Notes: a model not told the origin generated them from the letters alone. A DNA stretch of 64,000 nucleotides from Schaalia sp. JY-X169 (GCF_014069575.1 NZ_CP059675.1:1550001-1614000); one strand, 5' to 3'; positions 18,552 to 28,378 are shown, counted from the stretch's first letter. Translations and numbers: made by a program.

Positions 18552-19469
18552 TTAGGAGCGGCGGTGCTTAGCGAATAGTTCAAGACTGGGCGGCTCCCAA
18601 AGGAGCCCGTGTGCCGAGTGGGTCCTTACTCCGAGTGCACCTAGCCTCTGTGTCAGGTAGTTGACTAGGCCCTCAACATCTCTTGCTTGTTGATAGGTGA
18701 TGTTCACAATGTGCCACCCTAAGTCTTCGAGGTCCTGCTGTCGCTTCACGGCAGCTGCAGCGACCTGGTGTGCCGGGGACTCAACACCCGGGTCACTCGC
18801 ATCCAACACAGCAAGTGCGCGGCCAAACCCGTGGATTCTCTTGTCTCGACCTGCGCGTAAGTCACACAGTTCGTTGCGGAGATCCTGCTTTATGTGAGCC
18901 GCTTGAGCCTGTGAACATTCCAGCTCCCACCTGTCAAAACGGGAGTGATAACGAAGTAGCACACTTACGTCGTGGAAAGCCTGAAGCGGATGGGCTGATC
19001 TAACGAGGTCAAGAACCAGGATTGGAAGCGGACTTATCGGCAGTCCACGCTTCGTGAACAATGATGTGTCCAGGGAGTCGGCGAAGACGTCGGTCTGTTT
19101 GATCCGGGTCTCGGAAACCGTTGTACTACCGACGTGCATGGCCCACATGCCGGTCTTAGTCCCCGAGCGCACCTTGCGGCGTACGCTGACGTCCGGGTTA
19201 TTCCACCAGGGATCCAGTCCGAGGACGACCAACGCAGACTCACCTGTAAATGCAAAGCCCTCGGAACCAAAGGCGCGAGCGTTGAGAGCAAGCAATCTCG
19301 CTTCGGCAACGCGGGCCCGTACGCTCCAAGATGCAGGGTCCGCCGCAAGCTTGTCGACACCGATATAGACTCCCCGGTCTACGCGCAGAAGGCGCTCTTC
19401 AGTTACGCGGCGCGGTCCAACACGCACACCATTGGCATTGAGAACCAGATCGCTTGCAGATAGGAACAT
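18552..19469 (-). CDS. unrecognised protein resembling AbiEi-antitoxin/DUF559-type actinobacterial proteins
   Basis: A 305-residue soluble protein counted from ATG 19469 (MFLSASDLVLNANG); the frame is open a further 213 bases but reads as low-quality, Arg-rich sequence. The N-terminal region (GPRRVTEERLLRVDRGVYIG) resembles the winged start of AbiEi-type antitoxins. The C-terminus (VKRQQDLEDLGWHIVNITYQQARDV) resembles the end of DUF559/Vsr-like nuclease folds, which are often fused in actinobacterial orphans. I see no intact PD-(D/E)XK set by eye and no toxin partner beside it. Function not assigned; resemblance only. Confidence 0.55.
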   Translation of the reverse strand: MFLSASDLVLNANGVRVGPRRVTEERLLRVDRGVYIGVDKLAADPASWSVRARVAEARLLALNARAFGSEGFAFTGESALVVLGLDPWWNNPDVSVRRKVRSGTKTGMWAMHVGSTTVSETRIKQTDVFADSLDTSLFTKRGLPISPLPILVLDLVRSAHPLQAFHDVSVLLRYHSRFDRWELECSQAQAAHIKQDLRNELCDLRAGRDKRIHGFGRALAVLDASDPGVESPAHQVAAAAVKRQQDLEDLGWHIVNITYQQARDVEGLVNYLTQRLGALGVRTHSAHGLLWEPPSLELFAKHRRS

Positions 19470-19945
19470 CCTCCAAGAATGACGCAGTGGATGCTCCCGA
19501 CGGCGGAGCAGATTGTCATCTCTGTGGAAAACGCCCGAATCGCAGCACTGTGGAGACTGACGCCGACTGCAACGGTCTAGGAGGTCTTGGCGCTCGCTGT
19601 GCCGATGACGGCCGAATTTCCCGAGAGGCCTTTGCGTATTCAGAGGTCCGCCAGGATTCTTGCGTCTTGAGAGTCTCGCCACGATTAGCGAGCCACATCG
19701 GTCATAGCGAGCCCGCCTGGCCCCACAAACGATCTAATACGGTGTTATGCAAGCCGGGCTGGCTCCCTAAGACCCAGACGGCGCGCTATGGCCAGGACGG
19801 CTCGCTGTTTTTCGTCGACCGGGCGGGTTGGGGGTCGGGAAGTGGGATCGGGTAGGTAGGCCTGCGCGCCGCCACGTAGGAAGGCCGGCAGCCTTCCGGA
19901 CGCTTGGAGCGCATCGCGGGACGCGCAACCCGAGCCTTTTGTCCC
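19470..19945. other. gene-poor gap containing a palindromic repeat
   Basis: About 475 bases before the pgsA 3' end. The part to 19682 is an open upstream extension of the preceding gene with no convincing protein signal; the part from 19703 holds repeat copy B and a G-rich segment (19815-19860). Nothing else is supported. Confidence 0.55.
19703..19770. repeat. dispersed imperfect palindromic repeat, copy B
   Basis: Begins CATAGCGAGCCCGCC and ends TTATGCAAGCCGGGCTGGCTCC. In the same orientation as copy A it shares the TTATGCAAGCC block and both GGAGCC-type outer arms. Confidence 0.7.
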
Positions 19946-20560
19946 CTACGCCTCATCCCCGTTCTGCTTCTTCATGGCGTGTGCCGCCACGACCGCGTAC
20001 TGCACCCCGGACCACACCGTTACCACCAGCGCTGCCAGGGCGATTATCCAAATCACGATGAGGAGCAGCTGCAGAATCAGTGCATTTGAGAACGCATCCC
20101 AGGGGACGATCAACATCATGATCAACACCATCTGCAAGACGGTCTTGAGCTTCCCACCAGATGACGCCGCCACGATGGTGCCCCGTCTGCGTAGCACCTC
20201 CCGCAGGATCGTAATCCCAATCTCTCTCACAGCAACAATGATGGTAAACCACCAGGTCAGGTCGCCAAGGACTGACAGAGCAATGAACGCGCCCAGGGTG
20301 AGGAACTTGTCTGCCAGCGGATCGGCAAGCTTCCCAAAGTTAGTAATGATGTTGTGCTTACGCGCAATCTCACCATCGAGATGATCCGTGTACGCAGCAA
20401 TCGCAAATACGGCCAGCGCCCACCAGCGTGATCCCGTCGTGTTCTCAAGCAAGAGCCACAAAAAGACAGGGACAAGCACAAGGCGGAGGACCGTCAGCGC
20501 ATTGGGTACGTTCACCGCAGAAGGAGCCTTGTTCTCCCCTTTTCCTTCACCACCGGACAT
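19946..20560 (-). CDS. pgsA: CDP-diacylglycerol-glycerol-3-phosphate 3-phosphatidyltransferase
   Basis: An integral membrane CDP-alcohol phosphatidyltransferase of 204 residues that makes phosphatidylglycerophosphate. The family signature is complete: DHLDG followed by AR, G and DPLADK at the standard spacing (residues about 59-83). Four to six hydrophobic segments surround it, starting with VPNALTVLRLVLVPVFLWLLL. The N-terminus is polar and the ATG 20560 has an AGGGGTG site. ftsK ends 42 bases upstream; the ftsK-pgsA(-cinA) order is common in actinobacteria. A related enzyme such as phosphatidylinositol phosphate synthase is less likely from the neighbourhood. Confidence 0.9.
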   Translation of the reverse strand: MSGGEGKGENKAPSAVNVPNALTVLRLVLVPVFLWLLLENTTGSRWWALAVFAIAAYTDHLDGEIARKHNIITNFGKLADPLADKFLTLGAFIALSVLGDLTWWFTIIVAVREIGITILREVLRRRGTIVAASSGGKLKTVLQMVLIMMLIVPWDAFSNALILQLLLIVIWIIALAALVVTVWSGVQYAVVAAHAMKKQNGDEA

Positions 20561-20602
20561 AATGATGCACCCCTAATCCCTGACTCAAAAGCTCCGCGAT
20601 CC

Positions 20603-23410
20603 TCATGATATGCCACTTCCGCCACTGAACTCTGGAGTGATACGGATCGGCTTCGTTGCAGCCTCAGCAAACGCCCCCGTGCCCGGACCTTCCCGCTCAT
20701 CACGGTATGCACTGCCGCGCTCAACCGCGTGCGACCGGAGTGCATCTTCATCGCTCCACCGCGGAGACAGTTCGGTGACTTCCTCGACTGCCGCTCCCTC
20801 GTCATCCCAGTCGTCCCCAGCTTGCGAACCGGCATTGCCATCATCAGCAGTAGTATCCGGCAGACTCTGTGCTTCCCCACGAAGAAGTGCGAGGACGGAA
20901 GGCAGTTCCTCGGGAGCCACCAGCACCTCCCGGGCCTTGGAGCCCTGCGAAGGTCCAACGACGTCGCGTGATTCAAGCAGGTCCATCAGACGGCCAGCAC
21001 GTGCAAACCCAATCCGCAGCTTCCTCTGTAGCATTGAAGTCGACCCCAGCTGGGTGTTAACCACAAGTTCTGCAGCCGACAGGAGGTCATTGAGGTCATC
21101 GCCGATGTCGTCCGCAACCTTCGCGGTGCTCTGCTGAGTCATCACGGTTTCGTCATACTGAGGGTCTGCTTGGGTGCGGCAGTACTCCACGGCAGCGCTT
21201 ATCTCATCCTCATCCACCCACGCGCCCTGAACGCGCATCGGCTTAGCAGCTCCCGCCGGCAGATAGAGAGCATCACCCTGCCCAATCAGCTTCTCTGCTC
21301 CCGGCTGATCGAGGATTACTCGCGAGTCCGCAAGTGCGGAGGTTGCGAAGGCAAGCCTCGAGGGAACATTTGCTTTGATGAGGCCCGTAACAACATCAAC
21401 TGAAGGCCTTTGTGTGGCGAGCACCAGGTGAATGCCAGCAGCCCGCGCCAGCTGGGTGATCCTCTGAACTGAGGACTCAACATCGCGCGGTGCAATCATC
21501 ATCAGGTCCGCCAGCTCATCTACGACCACCAAAAGATATGGGTACGGTTTCAGGCGACGCTTGGATCCGGGCGGAGGACTAACCCTTCCTTCACGGATGG
21601 CGGCGTTGAAGTCGTCAATGTGTTTGAACCCGTACTCCGCAAGATCGTCATAGCGTGCATCCATCTCCCGAACCACCCATTCAAGGGCTTCGGAAGCCTT
21701 CTTCGGGTTGGTGATAATGGGTGTCACCAGGTGTGGAATGCCTTCGTAAATCGATAGTTCCACACGTTTAGGATCGATCAGAATCAGTTTGACTTGGTCG
21801 GGGGTCGCCCTCATCAAAATGGAGACAATCATCGAGTTGATGAATGAAGATTTGCCGGACCCAGTTTGCCCCGCCACCAAGAGGTGCGGGGTGCGGGCAA
21901 GGTTCGTAACGACGTAACCGCCCTCGACGTCCTTTCCAACACCGACGAGCAGAGGGTGATGGTTCTTCTGGGCTTGTCCGCAGCGTAGAACATCGCCGAG
22001 GACGACCGTCTCTCGATCTGTGTTGGGAATCTCTACGCCGATCGCAGACTTACCGGGAATCGGAGCAAGTATCCGCACGTCCGCACTGGCAACAGCATAG
22101 GAAATATTTCCTGCGAGGGCGGTGATCCGATCGACCTTCACCCCGGATCCAAGAGTCACCTCGTAGCGGGTCACTGTTGGCCCCCGCGAGAACCCTGATA
22201 CATGAGCATCCACGCTAAACTCATCAAGGACGCCCTGCAGGGTCTCTATCACCTGATCATTGACAGCCGAGCGTGTTTTATGGGGCCTTCCACGCTTGAG
22301 TAGATTCGGCATGGGCAACTTGTACTCACGCGCTGGCTGAGGCGGTTCAAGCCACTCATCATCCGTTCGCGGGACATCTGTGACGTCGAGGGCGACGGTG
22401 GCACGCTCATCCTGCGGGGAACGCGGGTCCACAGCGGTCTGGTCGAAGGCTGGCGCGGACTGCACGAGCGTCATATCCTCTTCCCCCGTGATGGGAAGTG
22501 GGAAAGAGTCATCGAGCGGATCGAGAGGATCAAACGAGTCTCTCTCGGTTTGGGCGACCTCGGCTTCCAGGTCGTAAAGCGCTTCCCCAGTCCGGGCGCC
22601 CCGCCCGATTCGTTTGCTGCGATTCTGCGTGACTCTGTTGTCTTCCAGCCACTGATCGCCGTCGGTCGCGAGGACGACTGCCTCTTCCTCACTCTGGCCA
22701 CTACCCTGCCTGCTGCGGCGGATACGCCCCCCCAGGTCCTTCGCTCGCGGCGCGACCTCACGTAGCGGAGTCTTGGTTCCCAGAAGCACCGAGTAGATCA
22801 GCAGGAGGACCAGTAGAATTCCCGCGACGACCGGCGAAAGAAGACGTGCCATGGGAGACGCGATAAACCAACCCAGCACCCCGCCGGCTGCCTCAATTGC
22901 GGGGAAGTCGGCGATGGGAGGGTTGCCACGGAAAAGCTGCACCAAACCGGTCAGGGATGCCACGACACCCAGGGTTCCAGCAGCGCGGTATGGCAACATC
23001 TCAATGTTGCGACGACGCCGGAAAAGCGCGGCCCCGCAGAGGGCCAAAACGACTGGAACCAGGACCGCGAAGACACCGACAGCCCCAGCGACACCATGGT
23101 GAATGGCTGAACCAAGGGTTCCCGCAACGCCAAACCACTCCCGGACAGCAACAACCACGGCCAGCGCAACAAGAATGAATCCAAGCCCGTCACGCTTCAT
23201 CTGTGGGTCAACTGCGCGCCATGAGGCAGCCAATGAGGATCCCATCCTCGCCAGAGCACCCGGTGTCTTCTGGCTCTCATCTTCATCAGTGACAGCTGCG
23301 CGCGGCGTCCTAGAGGATCCTCCCCCCTTTCGGGTTGAGGATCCGGGGCTGGCAGCTGTTGCTCCCTGCTTCGAAGGCCCGTTTGAACGGGTTTTCTTTG
23401 ATGTAGCCAT
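20603..23410 (-). CDS. ftsK: DNA translocase FtsK/SpoIIIE
   Basis: A 935-residue septal DNA pump for chromosome segregation at division. The N-terminus has a basic, Ser-rich lead and four to five membrane segments (about residues 70-210), then a charged linker, and the motor from about residue 380 (VNDQVIETLQGVLDEF). Walker A is GQTGSGKSS, Walker B is LLVVVDELADLMM and the TQRPSVDVVTG motif is present. The winged-helix gamma domain for KOPS reading is near residues 780-845 (LGSTSMLQRKLRIGFARAGRLMD). A 90-residue acidic tail with TELSPRWSDEDA follows. Start ATG 23410. Confidence 0.97.
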   Translation of the reverse strand: MATSKKTRSNGPSKQGATAASPGSSTRKGGGSSRTPRAAVTDEDESQKTPGALARMGSSLAASWRAVDPQMKRDGLGFILVALAVVVAVREWFGVAGTLGSAIHHGVAGAVGVFAVLVPVVLALCGAALFRRRRNIEMLPYRAAGTLGVVASLTGLVQLFRGNPPIADFPAIEAAGGVLGWFIASPMARLLSPVVAGILLVLLLIYSVLLGTKTPLREVAPRAKDLGGRIRRSRQGSGQSEEEAVVLATDGDQWLEDNRVTQNRSKRIGRGARTGEALYDLEAEVAQTERDSFDPLDPLDDSFPLPITGEEDMTLVQSAPAFDQTAVDPRSPQDERATVALDVTDVPRTDDEWLEPPQPAREYKLPMPNLLKRGRPHKTRSAVNDQVIETLQGVLDEFSVDAHVSGFSRGPTVTRYEVTLGSGVKVDRITALAGNISYAVASADVRILAPIPGKSAIGVEIPNTDRETVVLGDVLRCGQAQKNHHPLLVGVGKDVEGGYVVTNLARTPHLLVAGQTGSGKSSFINSMIVSILMRATPDQVKLILIDPKRVELSIYEGIPHLVTPIITNPKKASEALEWVVREMDARYDDLAEYGFKHIDDFNAAIREGRVSPPPGSKRRLKPYPYLLVVVDELADLMMIAPRDVESSVQRITQLARAAGIHLVLATQRPSVDVVTGLIKANVPSRLAFATSALADSRVILDQPGAEKLIGQGDALYLPAGAAKPMRVQGAWVDEDEISAAVEYCRTQADPQYDETVMTQQSTAKVADDIGDDLNDLLSAAELVVNTQLGSTSMLQRKLRIGFARAGRLMDLLESRDVVGPSQGSKAREVLVAPEELPSVLALLRGEAQSLPDTTADDGNAGSQAGDDWDDEGAAVEEVTELSPRWSDEDALRSHAVERGSAYRDEREGPGTGAFAEAATKPIRITPEFSGGSGIS

Positions 23411-23468
23411 AACAAATTGACGCTACAAGAATCACGTGGGTGAACCCCTGCGGCGCGCCGCCTCTCCC

Positions 23469-24548
23469 CTACTCAGCGTCCATTATGCCAACGACCGCCG
23501 GGGTCGCTCGGGTCGGAACAATGTCGTGATGTCCGGCCTCAATCAATGCATCCACATCCTCGAGTGTGGGAACCGGGAATGCCGTGGAGTGGTTAATCTC
23601 AACCGTCGCTGCCGCGTTAGCACGGAGACAAGCTTGCACCAGCGTGTTTCCAGCCAGGAGTGAAGCACACATTACTGCCACGTGTATGTCGCCCACGCCC
23701 GTTGTGTCGACGGGGGTCGCGGTGAAGGCCGGGATAGCGGTTACCCGCGTCCCACAGTCTTCTATCACCTCACACCCCAGGGGACCCATCCTCCGAACAA
23801 TGCTCGCAGTTGGCCGCAAAACGCCCTGGAACCACTCACCTGTTGTGTGAGGTTTGAGGTTCAGCGTGAAGACTGCGGCCTCCCTGATGTTCATGGTGAC
23901 AATGTCGGCCAAACCCAAAACTTCCAACCAAACCTCTGTGGAAACCAGTGCGACAGCAGGAGAAGCGGCCACAACCAGTGTCACGCCTTCAGGGAGGCTC
24001 TTGAGCCATGTGATGATCGACTGGGCGCCTGCCTCTGAGACGAGGTCGGCCCCACTGACATGAACGACGTCACCCGGTTCCACATGGACGCGTTCAAGCA
24101 GCTCCTGGGAGGACTCTGCTTCAACACCGGGCGCCACCACCTGCGCCATCTTGCCGTCCTCTTCGACCATGGTGACTGCGACACCAATGTCTCCAACGAG
24201 GGCGGTCTCAAAGGTCTCGATACCTGCACTGAGCAGGCTCCTGCGGATGGAGTGCGAGTTCGGCCCGGTTCCCAGTGGTGAGGCCAAGAAGGTTGCCACC
24301 TCTTGAGCACGCGCACCGGCGGCCACAATGTACCCACCACCGGGCGAAGAAACCGCCCGGCTCGCCCGCACCTGATCCCCCTCTGAGGGAACTTGCTGCA
24401 CATTAAGCGTCACAGCGAGGTGTACGGCAGCTGTCGTGATGAATCTGTGGCGTGAGCGCAACGATTCTTTAGGCGCGGTATGCCTCAGGTACCCGGAGAA
24501 CTGCCGTCCCTGGTCATCGACGAATCCGTACGGTCCGCTTCCTCTCAC
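23469..24548 (-). CDS. PfkB-family carbohydrate kinase (substrate unknown)
   Basis: A 359-residue ribokinase-family protein. The first glycine-rich signature (SSPGGGYIVAAGARAQ) and the second PfkB signature with the catalytic aspartate are present, although the second reads DTTGVGDIH, with valine where GAGD has alanine and histidine where phenylalanine is typical. The GTG start at 24548 shares GTGA with the RNase J stop, so the gene is translationally coupled; I found no better start for the first 45 residues, which are basic and unlike the family. Substrate is not deducible. It is not the fructose-1-phosphate kinase, which lies at 33799. Confidence 0.75.
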   Translation of the reverse strand: MRGSGPYGFVDDQGRQFSGYLRHTAPKESLRSRHRFITTAAVHLAVTLNVQQVPSEGDQVRASRAVSSPGGGYIVAAGARAQEVATFLASPLGTGPNSHSIRRSLLSAGIETFETALVGDIGVAVTMVEEDGKMAQVVAPGVEAESSQELLERVHVEPGDVVHVSGADLVSEAGAQSIITWLKSLPEGVTLVVAASPAVALVSTEVWLEVLGLADIVTMNIREAAVFTLNLKPHTTGEWFQGVLRPTASIVRRMGPLGCEVIEDCGTRVTAIPAFTATPVDTTGVGDIHVAVMCASLLAGNTLVQACLRANAAATVEINHSTAFPVPTLEDVDALIEAGHHDIVPTRATPAVVGIMDAE

Positions 24549-26236
24549 TGCTGCACCACAATCGGGACGATCACGGGGCGCCGACGCAGCCGACGCGCAA
24601 CCCAGCGACCCAACGTGCGCCGCAGCGTTTGCTGCAATTTGTGGGTAGATACATTCCCGGGAGCAGCCGCATCCTTGAGGGCCTTTACCAGTTCGGGACG
24701 GATCTCATCAAAGATCTCGTCCTCCTCAGCAACTCCGACCGCCCGTACCACAGGGTCGGACAGCACCATTCCCGATTCTTTGTCGACAACCGCATAGACG
24801 GTGACCAAACCTTCTGAGCCGAGGACTATCCTCTCGGCCAACTCATCTTCCGACAGGTCGCCGATTGATGAACCATCAACGTAGACCAGTTCATTAGGAA
24901 CGACTCCCGCAATGCGAGCACGTCCGTCCTCGAGATCAACAACCACTCCGCCCTCGGCCAACACCACGTTATCCGGGTCAACGCCGGTCCTCACAGCAAG
25001 TTGCCCATTGGCGACCAGGTGGCGGATTTCGCCGTGAACGGGCATGACGTTCTTGGGCTGGATGATGTTGTAGCAGTACAGCAACTCCCCCGCGGAGGCA
25101 TGTCCAGAGACATGCACTTTCGCATTCCCCTGGTGAACAACCTTGGCACCCAGCCCTGTCAGATCATTGATAACCCGATAGATCGAGCTTTCGTTACCCG
25201 GAATCAAACTCGAAGCAAACACAACGGTGTCGCCGGGTCCCACCTCAATACTGTTGTGGTCGCCCCGGGCAATTCTCCCGAGAGCAGCCATCGGTTCACC
25301 CTGGGATCCTGTCACCATGTAGACGCGCTCACGGCGCGGGATGCTATTCATTTCAGACAGCGGGACCACGATGTTCTCTCCCGTGTCCAGATACCCCAAA
25401 TCCGCGGCAATGCGCATATTCCGTTCCATTGAACGTCCAACGAACACGACCTTGCGGCCGGTCTGCGCAGCCGCTTGGAGGACCTGCTGCACCCGATGAA
25501 TGTGGGAGGCGAAGGACGCAACAATGACGGCACCGGAAGTCTCAGCAAATGCCCGCTCTAGCGCCGGCGCGATCTCGATTTCGGAAGTTACGAACCCGGG
25601 TACTTCAGCATTCGTCGAATCGACGAGGAACAGGTCCACGCCCTCGGCCCCGAACCGTCCAAATGACCGAAGGTCGGTGAGGCGGCCGTCTATGGGGAGC
25701 TGATCCATCTTGAAGTCACCGGTAGCAAGAACTGTCCCGGCAGCCGTGCGAACGAACACTGCAAGTGCGTCAGGAATCGAGTGGTTTACCGAGACGAACT
25801 CAACGTCAAATGGCTTCAGCGCAACGCTTTCGCCCTCGGCGACAACGTGGAGGTTCTTGGTCGGGAGGCGGTGCTCAGCAAGCTTCGCTTCAACCAGCGC
25901 CAAGGTAAGTCGGGAGCCATAGATGGGAATGTCTGAACGCAACTTCAGGAGGTAGGGAACCGCGCCAATGTGGTCTTCATGCCCGTGGGTCAGTACGAGG
26001 GCGGTAACGTCCTGGAGCCGGTCCGCAATGTAGCCGAAGTCCGGCAGAATCAGGTCAACTCCGGGCTGGTGCTCAGAGGGAAAAAGCACCCCGCAATCGA
26101 TGAGGAGGATTTTCCCCTTAGTTTCCAGAACCGTCATGTTGCGGCCAACTTCGCCGAGTCCCCCCAGGGGGACCACTCGCAACACATTCTTGCCCACGGG
26201 GCCCGGTTCGGAAAGGTTCTCGTAAAGATTGTTCAT
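24545..26236 (-). CDS. rnj: ribonuclease J
   Basis: A metallo-beta-lactamase-fold (beta-CASP) endo/5'-exoribonuclease for mRNA decay and rRNA maturation. Zinc motif LTHGHEDHIGA near residue 75, the VNHSIPD and ATGDFK motifs, the beta-CASP region and VHVSGHASAGE (motif B) are all present; the last 120 residues are the RNase J C-terminal domain. Start ATG 26236 (NNLYENLSE) is preferred; an in-frame GTG at 26263 would add nine residues. At 563 residues it matches actinobacterial RNase J. Together with PNPase in this window it supplies the major RNA-decay activities. Confidence 0.95.
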   Translation of the reverse strand: MNNLYENLSEPGPVGKNVLRVVPLGGLGEVGRNMTVLETKGKILLIDCGVLFPSEHQPGVDLILPDFGYIADRLQDVTALVLTHGHEDHIGAVPYLLKLRSDIPIYGSRLTLALVEAKLAEHRLPTKNLHVVAEGESVALKPFDVEFVSVNHSIPDALAVFVRTAAGTVLATGDFKMDQLPIDGRLTDLRSFGRFGAEGVDLFLVDSTNAEVPGFVTSEIEIAPALERAFAETSGAVIVASFASHIHRVQQVLQAAAQTGRKVVFVGRSMERNMRIAADLGYLDTGENIVVPLSEMNSIPRRERVYMVTGSQGEPMAALGRIARGDHNSIEVGPGDTVVFASSLIPGNESSIYRVINDLTGLGAKVVHQGNAKVHVSGHASAGELLYCYNIIQPKNVMPVHGEIRHLVANGQLAVRTGVDPDNVVLAEGGVVVDLEDGRARIAGVVPNELVYVDGSSIGDLSEDELAERIVLGSEGLVTVYAVVDKESGMVLSDPVVRAVGVAEEDEIFDEIRPELVKALKDAAAPGNVSTHKLQQTLRRTLGRWVARRLRRRPVIVPIVVQQ

Positions 26237-26289
26237 ACCCACAGCTTGCCACGTCCGCGACACTTACCGCGCCACCAACTCCTGGCGGC

Positions 26290-26889
26290 CTAGTCAGCAA
26301 GCGCAGCGAACCAGAGGTGCTCCACAACCTCACCCACACCGGTATCGACACTTCGCCGAAGACCAACCGGGGCGAATCCTGCCTTCTCAAAGAAGCGAAC
26401 GCGCGCCTCATCATCACCGACAATCCAAATCACCAATCCGGGGCATCCAGATGGCCGAAGAGAATCTGCGATAGCGGCCAACAGTCGGGAGCCGTGACCA
26501 CTACGTCGACTCTCCGCCTCAACCTCGAATGCCAAGATCTGCGCCGAGGAGGTGGGAACGTCAAATGGTAAGCCAGGAACTGAGGCAGGCCCGCTCCCGC
26601 CGACCTCGTCCGAAGCGGTGCCCGTGACGTAGGCGGCAAAGCCAACAACTTCCTCACCGTTGCGTGCAACAAGGACCCCGCGGCTCGCATCACCCTCCTG
26701 ACTGATCGTGGTGGACCAGATTTCTTCAATGTCATCAACCGAGAGTTGGGAAGCGACCCGATCTCTGTACTGCTGCCCCACGACATTGACAACCGAGTCC
26801 ACAAGGGATGCAACCTGGATCGACGCTACGGCTCCAGCATCCTGCGACGTAGCGCTGCGTACTGTCAGGGGAGGTGTTCGCTCAGTCAT
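26290..26889 (-). CDS. GNAT family N-acetyltransferase
   Basis: A 199-residue protein with GNAT features: AYVTG and AQILAFEVEAESRRSGHGSRLLAAI (the acetyl-CoA-binding loop in a relaxed R-x-x-G-x-G/A form) followed by VRFFEKAGFAPVGLRR. The substrate is unknown. ATG 26889 overlaps the M16 peptidase stop by eight bases, so it is coupled to that gene. It resembles the MbtK-free generic acetyltransferases, with nothing pointing to RimI or antibiotic resistance. Confidence 0.8.
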   Translation of the reverse strand: MTERTPPLTVRSATSQDAGAVASIQVASLVDSVVNVVGQQYRDRVASQLSVDDIEEIWSTTISQEGDASRGVLVARNGEEVVGFAAYVTGTASDEVGGSGPASVPGLPFDVPTSSAQILAFEVEAESRRSGHGSRLLAAIADSLRPSGCPGLVIWIVGDDEARVRFFEKAGFAPVGLRRSVDTGVGEVVEHLWFAALAD

Positions 26890-28234
26890 TGGAACTCACA
26901 ATCGCACTGGCACTGTTGGTTTCTAGCATCAGGCGGGCCACCGCCTGAACGTCCTCGCCGTGAACGGCATCAATCCGGGCGAGGGCGTCTGATACAGAGG
27001 TAAGTTCGCCGACCAACTCTGCGCGGGCCAACCGTGACATTCGTGAGCCGGTGTCCTCAAGATTCAAGGTCACACCACCCCTGATCTGCCCTTTCGACCT
27101 CGACAACTCCTTATCGGATGGGCCTTTTTCGGCGAGCTTCTCAAGTTCTCCCCACATGACCTTCTGCACTTCGGAGAGATTGCGCGGAGCGCACCCCGCA
27201 TACATGGCGAAGCTTCCCGAATCCGAATAGGCCGAGGAGAAGGCATAGGTCGAGTACGCAAGGCCCCTCTTCTCACGGATCTCCTGGAAGAGACGCGAGG
27301 ACATTCCACCGCCGAGTAGGTTCAGTGCCACACCGCTGGCCGGACCGACAGGATCCAGTGCTGCGAGCCATGGGCCCCCCACAATGACGTGAGCCTGCTC
27401 GATGTCACGCTTGAGGACGAGGTGCCGCTCGTGATCTGTGCTTGCGGCGGGTCCCGGCTTGCTCGGAGTGCGCCTTCTGGGCAGGTTGTTGGTTGCCAGT
27501 TGCTCTGACCACGGCGAACCAGCAAGCGCGGCCTGGAGACGGTCTGCCAGCTCGTCATGATCAACTGCGCCGGCAACGCTGACGATCAAGTCGTCGGTAC
27601 CATACTTGCGATGGTAGAGGTCACGGATCTTGCCCGGATCCATTGCCTCCACCGACTGGCGCGTTCCACCAATGGGGCGGCCCAGTTGTGACCCGCCGTA
27701 GATTGCCCGCGCGAAGGCCTCGCCGACAACATCGGGAGGGGAATCCTCTCCCATTGCGAGCTCATCGAGAATCACGCCCCGTTCGACCTCGACGTCGTGA
27801 TCAGAGATAACCGAATCGGTGACCATGTCCGTGAGAACCGGCAGAAGAGCAGGGAGGTCATCGGCAACCATGTGGGCCCAGTAGTATGTGGCTTCCTTGG
27901 TCGTCGCCGCATTTGATTCCGCACCGACAGCGTCGAATGCTTCGGCAATATCGAACGAACTCCGCACGTGTGTGCCCTTGAAGAGGAGGTGCTCCAGGAA
28001 GTGGCTGATTCCGCCCTCGCCCGGTCCCTCATCTCGGGAGCCAACTGCCACCCACATACCGAGCGATGCCGACAGGGCGCCGGGGATTGCCTCGGTGATG
28101 AGGCGCACCCCGCCCGGCAGAATCGACCGGCGTATTTCGAGGCCGGAGTCGTCGATAACGGACGTTGCACTGTTGGGACCCAGCGGGAGTGGAGTCGGAG
28201 TGGCTGGATCGACATACCTTGGTAGTGAGGGCAA
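26882..28234 (-). CDS. M16 family zinc peptidase (insulinase/PqqF-like)
   Basis: A 450-residue processing-type peptidase with the inverted zinc motif HFLEH (H78, E81, H82) and a downstream glutamate in EVERGVILDE. The M16 C-terminal half has GGGMSSRLFQEIREKRGLAYS. Cytoplasmic by the absence of a signal sequence. Its actinobacterial position beside pnp is standard; family members degrade short peptides, but the substrate is unknown. It is followed by the coupled acetyltransferase and separated from pnp by a strong terminator-like structure. Confidence 0.92.
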   Translation of the reverse strand: MPSLPRYVDPATPTPLPLGPNSATSVIDDSGLEIRRSILPGGVRLITEAIPGALSASLGMWVAVGSRDEGPGEGGISHFLEHLLFKGTHVRSSFDIAEAFDAVGAESNAATTKEATYYWAHMVADDLPALLPVLTDMVTDSVISDHDVEVERGVILDELAMGEDSPPDVVGEAFARAIYGGSQLGRPIGGTRQSVEAMDPGKIRDLYHRKYGTDDLIVSVAGAVDHDELADRLQAALAGSPWSEQLATNNLPRRRTPSKPGPAASTDHERHLVLKRDIEQAHVIVGGPWLAALDPVGPASGVALNLLGGGMSSRLFQEIREKRGLAYSTYAFSSAYSDSGSFAMYAGCAPRNLSEVQKVMWGELEKLAEKGPSDKELSRSKGQIRGGVTLNLEDTGSRMSRLARAELVGELTSVSDALARIDAVHGEDVQAVARLMLETNSASAIVSSND

Positions 28235-28280
28235 AGTACAGCTTTCTATGACGGTGGCTTAGGGAACCTGCTGGTGCGAA

Positions 28281-28333
28281 CGACACCCCGGCACTGCGCC
28301 CGAATATTCGGGGTCTCTCGTGCCGGGGTGTCG
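28281..28333 (-). terminator. two-tier hairpin between pnp and the M16 gene
   Basis: CGACACCCCGGCAC (28281-28294) pairs perfectly with 28320-28333 over 14 bases, enclosing the palindrome CCCGAATATTCGGG (28299-28312). It lies 45 bases past the pnp stop. Without a T-tract it may work as a 3'-end stabiliser or transcription barrier for pnp. Confidence 0.75.
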
Positions 28334-28378
28334 CGTTCAGTCTACCGCTTCGCGGCGACTGGTTGTGGAAGGAAGGAC

